Source: Stutzerimonas stutzeri
GTDB taxonomy: Bacteria; Pseudomonadota; Gammaproteobacteria; Pseudomonadales; Pseudomonadaceae
Length of the DNA: 56,563 nucleotides
Direction of reading: 5' to 3'
Assembly: GCF_024448935.1 (NCBI RefSeq)
Contig: NZ_JAMOIE010000023.1
Coordinates: forward strand, 1 to 56,563
Position numbers and translations under genes: made by a program. Numbering within the stretch: the first letter of the stretch is position 1; each line of letters begins with the position of its first letter. A model generated the notes under the pieces. It was given only the letters and a program-made list of their open reading frames with translations, was not told the origin of the DNA and searched no databases. Shown piece after piece: positions 53,308 to 56,563 of this stretch.

Positions 53308-55578
53308 TCAGTCCTTTGCCGGCTCGAAGTTCACCACGAAACCGTCAAGACGCTGTTCAGTCGCCAGTTGTTCTCGAACCCGATTGGCCTCCTGGCGAGC
53401 GTCTATCGGACCCACGAACACCCGATGCGTACGGCCGGTAATGCGCAGGTAGGCGTCAAAGCCCTCCTTGCGAAGCTTGCTCACCAGCGCCTGGGCGCTG
53501 TCGCCGTTTTGCAGGCTTGCCAGCTGCACTGCCCAGCCTGAGCGAGAGGACGCCTGAGCCGGCGGCTGCGTTTGCGGGGTGAAGCCTTGCGGCGCACGTT
53601 GCGTTGCGGGCGCAGAGGGCATGCGGCTGCGTTGGTCGGGCTCGTTGGAGCGCAGGTCGATCGCCGGGGCTGGTTGTCCCTGTCCATCGAATAAACTTTC
53701 CGGGGTGGCCGGAAGAATGGTCCGGCTGCCGGGGCTGGTTTCGATGACTCGGATGTCGCTGTACTTCTTGCCCGACAATGCGGCCAGACCGGCACGGTCG
53801 CGAATCACGGTCGGTCGCAAAAACACCATCAAATTGCGTTTGATATGACTTTCCTGCGTTGAGCGGAACAGCGCTCCCAGCAGTGGGATGTCACCAAGCA
53901 GTGGCACCTTCGAATCGGTTCGGGTCACATCGTCCTGAATCAATCCCCCCAGTACGATGACCTGGCCGTCCTCGGCAAGGATGGTGCTTTTGATGGATCG
54001 TTTGTTGGTGACCAGGTCGACGGCCTGAGCAGAAAGGCTGGCGGTGGGCGCAATCGAGGAAATCTCCTGCTCGATTTCCAGGCGTAGCGTGGCGCCCTCG
54101 TTGATATGCGGAACCACCTTGAGCGTGACGCCGATGTCCTCCCGCTCGATGGTCGTAAACGGGTTGTTCGCGCCGGAAGCGTCGGTGGTATAGGTGCCGG
54201 TTTGGAACGGCACGTTCTGGCCAATCAGAATCTCGGCTTGCTGATTGTCCAGCGTCAACAAGCTTGGGGTGGAGAGCAGGTTGCTTTTGCTGTTGGCGGA
54301 AAGTGCGGTGATCAGTGCACCAAAGCTACGGGTGCCAACGCCGATGATCGCGCCGTCAGGCAGGTTGCGGGGGATCTCGTTGTCGTTGATGGCGTTGAGC
54401 ACGGTACCAATGGAAAGGCCTGTATTGCCAAAACTGACTCCGCCTGCGCCGCCCGTGCCACCGCGTGCATCAACGGCCCACTGCACGCCAAGGGCGTCGG
54501 TGATATCGCCAGATACCTCAACGATGGCCGCCTCCACCATCACCTGCGCCCGCGGCACATCGAGTTGGCGCACGATTGATTCGAGAGTCGAGATCAGTTC
54601 GGGTTCCGCCAGCATGACCAGTGCGTTGAGGCTCTCGTCCGCGCGAATGAGTATGTTCTGCTGACGTCCCCCCTGGACCTCGCCATCCCCCTGTTCGGCG
54701 AAGCCTTCGGAAATGTCACCGAGCATCTCGGCCAGAGCCTTGGCGTCATTGTGGCGAAGGCGAATCACCCGCGTATTGGCTGAGCGGGTGCTGGGCGTAT
54801 CGAGTGTCTTGGCCAGGCTGGCCAGCTTCTGGCGCGCCAGTTCCGGTCCGGTGAAGATCAGGCGATTGGTGCGCGAATCGGCAATGATCTGCGCACCTGC
54901 AGTGTCCTTGGCTTCGCCGCGCGCCAGGGTGTTGCGCAGGACTTCAGCGATGTCGACGGCCCAGCCATATTGCAGATTCACCACTGAATAGTCGTCGTTC
55001 TGCGCTTGGTCGAGCTGCCGGACCAGCGCTTCGATGCGTGCGATGTTGGCGCTACGGTCGCTGATGATCAGCGCGTTCGCCGAGCTGACTGCAGCGAGAT
55101 GCCCATACTGTGGGACCAGTGGGCGGATCAGAGGGATCAGCTCGGTAGCGGACGTGTGTTGGACCTGGATGACGCGCGTTTCCAGCAGATCCCCACCGGT
55201 CGGGCCGCCACCGGCCTCCGATTTCGCTTCGGCGTTCGGCACGATTCTGGCGACTTCACCCTGTGTGAGTACGCTGTAGCCGTGGGTTGCCATCACCGAC
55301 AGGAACAACTGGTAGACCTCTTCCAGCGAGAGGGTCGTCGACGATACGACGCTCACCTGTCCCTTTACGCGAGGATCAACGATGAAGGTCTGCCCGGTCA
55401 GTTGGCTGATCTGATCGACGAAGGCTCGGATGTCGGCGTCCTTGAGGTTGATCGTCCAACCGTCCTGTTGGGTCTCGCTTGGTTCGATTCCGGGGTCGGC
55501 CGCGTACAGGGGCTGGGGGGCAGCGAGCAGACCGGCGGCGAGCAATGCTATGAGCGGGCGGGAGGAAAAAGGCAGCAT
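53308..55578 (-). CDS. xcpQ: Type II secretion secretin XcpQ (GspD) with a C-terminal SPOR domain
   Basis: The outer-membrane pore of the Xcp type II system, 756 residues. In order: signal peptide (1-26); N0 domain (WTINLKDADIRAFVDQISQLTGQTF, about 40-110); N1-N3 domains to about 330; the secretin gate and barrel with VPFQTGTYT, DGQVIVLGGLIQDD and RNLMVFLRPTVIRD (ending near 595); the usual C-terminal stretch; then, beyond the normal end, a Pro/Gln-rich linker (about 645-680) and a SPOR domain (681-756; DNA 53311-53538). PAO1 XcpQ, about 658 residues, lacks it. The extra domain would face the periplasm and could tie the pore to peptidoglycan. xcpP lies 3 bases upstream. Confidence 0.95.
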   Translation of the reverse strand: MLPFSSRPLIALLAAGLLAAPQPLYAADPGIEPSETQQDGWTINLKDADIRAFVDQISQLTGQTFIVDPRVKGQVSVVSSTTLSLEEVYQLFLSVMATHGYSVLTQGEVARIVPNAEAKSEAGGGPTGGDLLETRVIQVQHTSATELIPLIRPLVPQYGHLAAVSSANALIISDRSANIARIEALVRQLDQAQNDDYSVVNLQYGWAVDIAEVLRNTLARGEAKDTAGAQIIADSRTNRLIFTGPELARQKLASLAKTLDTPSTRSANTRVIRLRHNDAKALAEMLGDISEGFAEQGDGEVQGGRQQNILIRADESLNALVMLAEPELISTLESIVRQLDVPRAQVMVEAAIVEVSGDITDALGVQWAVDARGGTGGAGGVSFGNTGLSIGTVLNAINDNEIPRNLPDGAIIGVGTRSFGALITALSANSKSNLLSTPSLLTLDNQQAEILIGQNVPFQTGTYTTDASGANNPFTTIEREDIGVTLKVVPHINEGATLRLEIEQEISSIAPTASLSAQAVDLVTNKRSIKSTILAEDGQVIVLGGLIQDDVTRTDSKVPLLGDIPLLGALFRSTQESHIKRNLMVFLRPTVIRDRAGLAALSGKKYSDIRVIETSPGSRTILPATPESLFDGQGQPAPAIDLRSNEPDQRSRMPSAPATQRAPQGFTPQTQPPAQASSRSGWAVQLASLQNGDSAQALVSKLRKEGFDAYLRITGRTHRVFVGPIDARQEANRVREQLATEQRLDGFVVNFEPAKD
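53311..53538 (-). other. SPOR domain within xcpQ
   Basis: The last 76 codons of xcpQ encode a complete SPOR fold: GWAVQLASLQNG, RKEGFDAYLRI, HRVFVGPIDARQEANRVREQL, LDGFVVNFEP. All the usual landmarks (QLASL, RVFVGP, A-NR, Q, F-V) are present. Aligned by hand with the DedD-like protein encoded at 49106-49729, about 38 of 76 positions match without gaps, which suggests a common recent source. Confidence 0.88.
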
Positions 55579-55581
55579 CGG

Positions 55582-56226
55582 TCAGTTGTCTTCCGTGGTC
55601 TGTTCTTCGGAGGGCATGGTTTCTGGCGGGCTTGTAGCCCCTTCCATTTGTTGCCGGAGGGCTTCCATCTGCTGCTGAAGCATCTCCGCTTGCGGATCGG
55701 GAGCTTCCATCTCCGCTGGTTCATCGTAGTCGGGCAGGCTATCGGGTACGGCCGTCGGGGAACGGACGCTTGGGAAGAACAGGCTGTCGATACGACCGCC
55801 ACGCTTTACCTCAACTCTGTCTGGATGAACGCTGTACAGGCGTACCCCTGATTCCAGCTCTTGATCGACCCGATACAGCTGTGGCGGTTGGCCGCTTAAC
55901 TGAATGATCGCAGTCGACCGAGCCGGGTCGGCATGAACGAAGCTGCCTAGCAGGGTTAGATCAGAACTCGATTCCCCGGGCCTATAGCTTTGTCCGCTCG
56001 AGGCAGGCGATCCGAACAACCCTGCCATTCGCTCCAGATCAGGCGCGGCCCCGGCGGGTTGGCTGCCGTCCGTGATGGCTGCAGGCGGCGTTTGGGTCAG
56101 TCTGAGCCAGGCCATGACCTGACTGGCCAGGTAGAGACCAAATAGCACGACAATGACTGCGCTGAGGATCAGGGGCGCAAACCGGCGAATTTTCTGCAGT
56201 GCTGCGGGGGAAGCCAAGCTAGGCAC
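55582..56226 (-). CDS. xcpP: Type II secretion protein XcpP (GspC)
   Basis: The inner-membrane protein that links the platform to the XcpQ N0 domain; 214 residues. A short cytoplasmic N-terminus, one transmembrane helix (about 16-38, PLILSAVIVVLFGLYLASQVM), the HR homology region (about 68-155, LTLLGSFVHADPARSTAIIQ and VDQELESGVRLYSVHPDRVEVKRGG), then a C-terminal Gln/Met/Glu-rich coiled coil (MLQQQMEALRQQME) in place of a PDZ domain, as in PAO1 XcpP. The start seems to be GTG at 56226; no in-frame ATG precedes the membrane helix. First gene of xcpP-xcpQ. Confidence 0.92.
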   Translation of the reverse strand: MPSLASPAALQKIRRFAPLILSAVIVVLFGLYLASQVMAWLRLTQTPPAAITDGSQPAGAAPDLERMAGLFGSPASSGQSYRPGESSSDLTLLGSFVHADPARSTAIIQLSGQPPQLYRVDQELESGVRLYSVHPDRVEVKRGGRIDSLFFPSVRSPTAVPDSLPDYDEPAEMEAPDPQAEMLQQQMEALRQQMEGATSPPETMPSEEQTTEDN

Positions 56227-56453
56227 TCCGTGAAACCAAAATGTTGATGGTCATGAACGCTGACTCCCGGCGACGGTTGCTGAAAGCGTGAACCGCAGGC
56301 TTGGCTGCCAGTGTAGAGCTGGACCATGACAAGGAGCACGTGAGTATGCCAGTGCAACTGACTGTTTTTCAGGTAAAAGGTGCCCGAAGGCAGTGGAATG
56401 AGCGATGGGAACACAAGGGCTCGGAATATTTCTGAAAAAATCGCGACGCACTG

Positions 56454-56482
56454 TTGACTTGATTTCCCTCGATGCGTAGATT
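56454..56482 (+). promoter_or_regulatory. Strong sigma-70 promoter with GC-rich discriminator
   Basis: TTGACT (56454-56459), a 17-base spacer and TAGATT (56477-56482), followed by GCGCGCC. An A-rich tract (GAAAAAA, near 56434-56440) stands upstream as a possible UP element. This combination is typical of stringently controlled rRNA and tRNA promoters in Pseudomonas. The transcribed unit lies beyond the right edge of the window. Confidence 0.6.
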
Positions 56483-56563
56483 GCGCGCCTCGCAGGGCGA
56501 CCAGCCACCAGCCTTAACGGTTGACGCTAAAAGCCTTGCGAGTCGGACGAAAGTCCAGCCGAC

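Overview
This window looks like the chromosome of a Pseudomonas-type gammaproteobacterium, and the mixture of gene orders suggests the Stutzerimonas (P. stutzeri) group. The basis is gene order and protein content: aceA-purB-hflD-mnmA-nudix-idh/icd-cspD-clpS-clpA-infA-bpt-aat-trxB-ftsK-lolA-rarA-crcB-serS-cysG-tusEBCD-yccA, followed by leuCDB-asd-fimV-truA-trpF-accD-folC-dedD-cvpA-purF-metZ-xcpQP. These are two blocks of the Pseudomonas core genome, joined at a tRNA-Ser. Species assignment is inference.

Region by region. Positions 1-1784 look accessory: one LysR regulator in otherwise unassignable DNA, ending exactly at an 18-bp copy of the 3' end of tRNA-Gly (1785-1802). That sequence matches my recollection of the core attachment site of ICEclc/PAGI-2-type integrative elements, so the left edge is probably one end of an integrated element. 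tRNA-Cys, its terminator and a decayed transposase fragment follow. From 2500 to 33709 runs a dense housekeeping block: glyoxylate shunt and TCA enzymes (aceA, monomeric idh, dimeric icd), purine synthesis (purB), tRNA thiolation (mnmA, tusBCDE), N-degron proteolysis (aat, bpt, clpS, clpA), thioredoxin reductase, chromosome segregation (ftsK), lipoprotein transport (lolA), and siroheme synthesis (cysG).

From the tRNA-Ser (33838-33927) to 36283 lies a junction zone of decay: a transposase C-terminal remnant, a frameshifted short-chain dehydrogenase relic, and a PAS...EAL relic from which the GGDEF and most of the EAL domain have been deleted. One intact gene survives there, the small heat-shock gene ibpA. 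It has a heat-shock-type -35 box and a leader hairpin carrying the ROSE thermometer motif.

From 36284 to 53206 a LysR gene is divergent from leuCDB, then come asd, fimV (pilus and polarity), truA, trpF and the conserved accD-folC-dedD-cvpA-purF-metZ series. At 53308-56226, on the minus strand, are the first genes of the Xcp type II secretion system, xcpP and xcpQ. XcpQ is unusual in carrying a C-terminal SPOR (peptidoglycan-binding) domain that is about half identical to the SPOR domain of the DedD-like protein encoded 3.6 kb away. The last 110 bases hold a strong promoter with a GC-rich discriminator pointing out of the window.

Themes that tie the window together: control of carbon flow at isocitrate (aceA, idh, icd, with an RccR-like inverted repeat upstream of aceA), the N-degron pathway from tagging (Bpt, Aat) to adaptor (ClpS) to unfoldase (ClpA), the Tus sulfur relay feeding MnmA, and envelope proteins that recognise peptidoglycan (FimV LysM, DedD SPOR, XcpQ SPOR).
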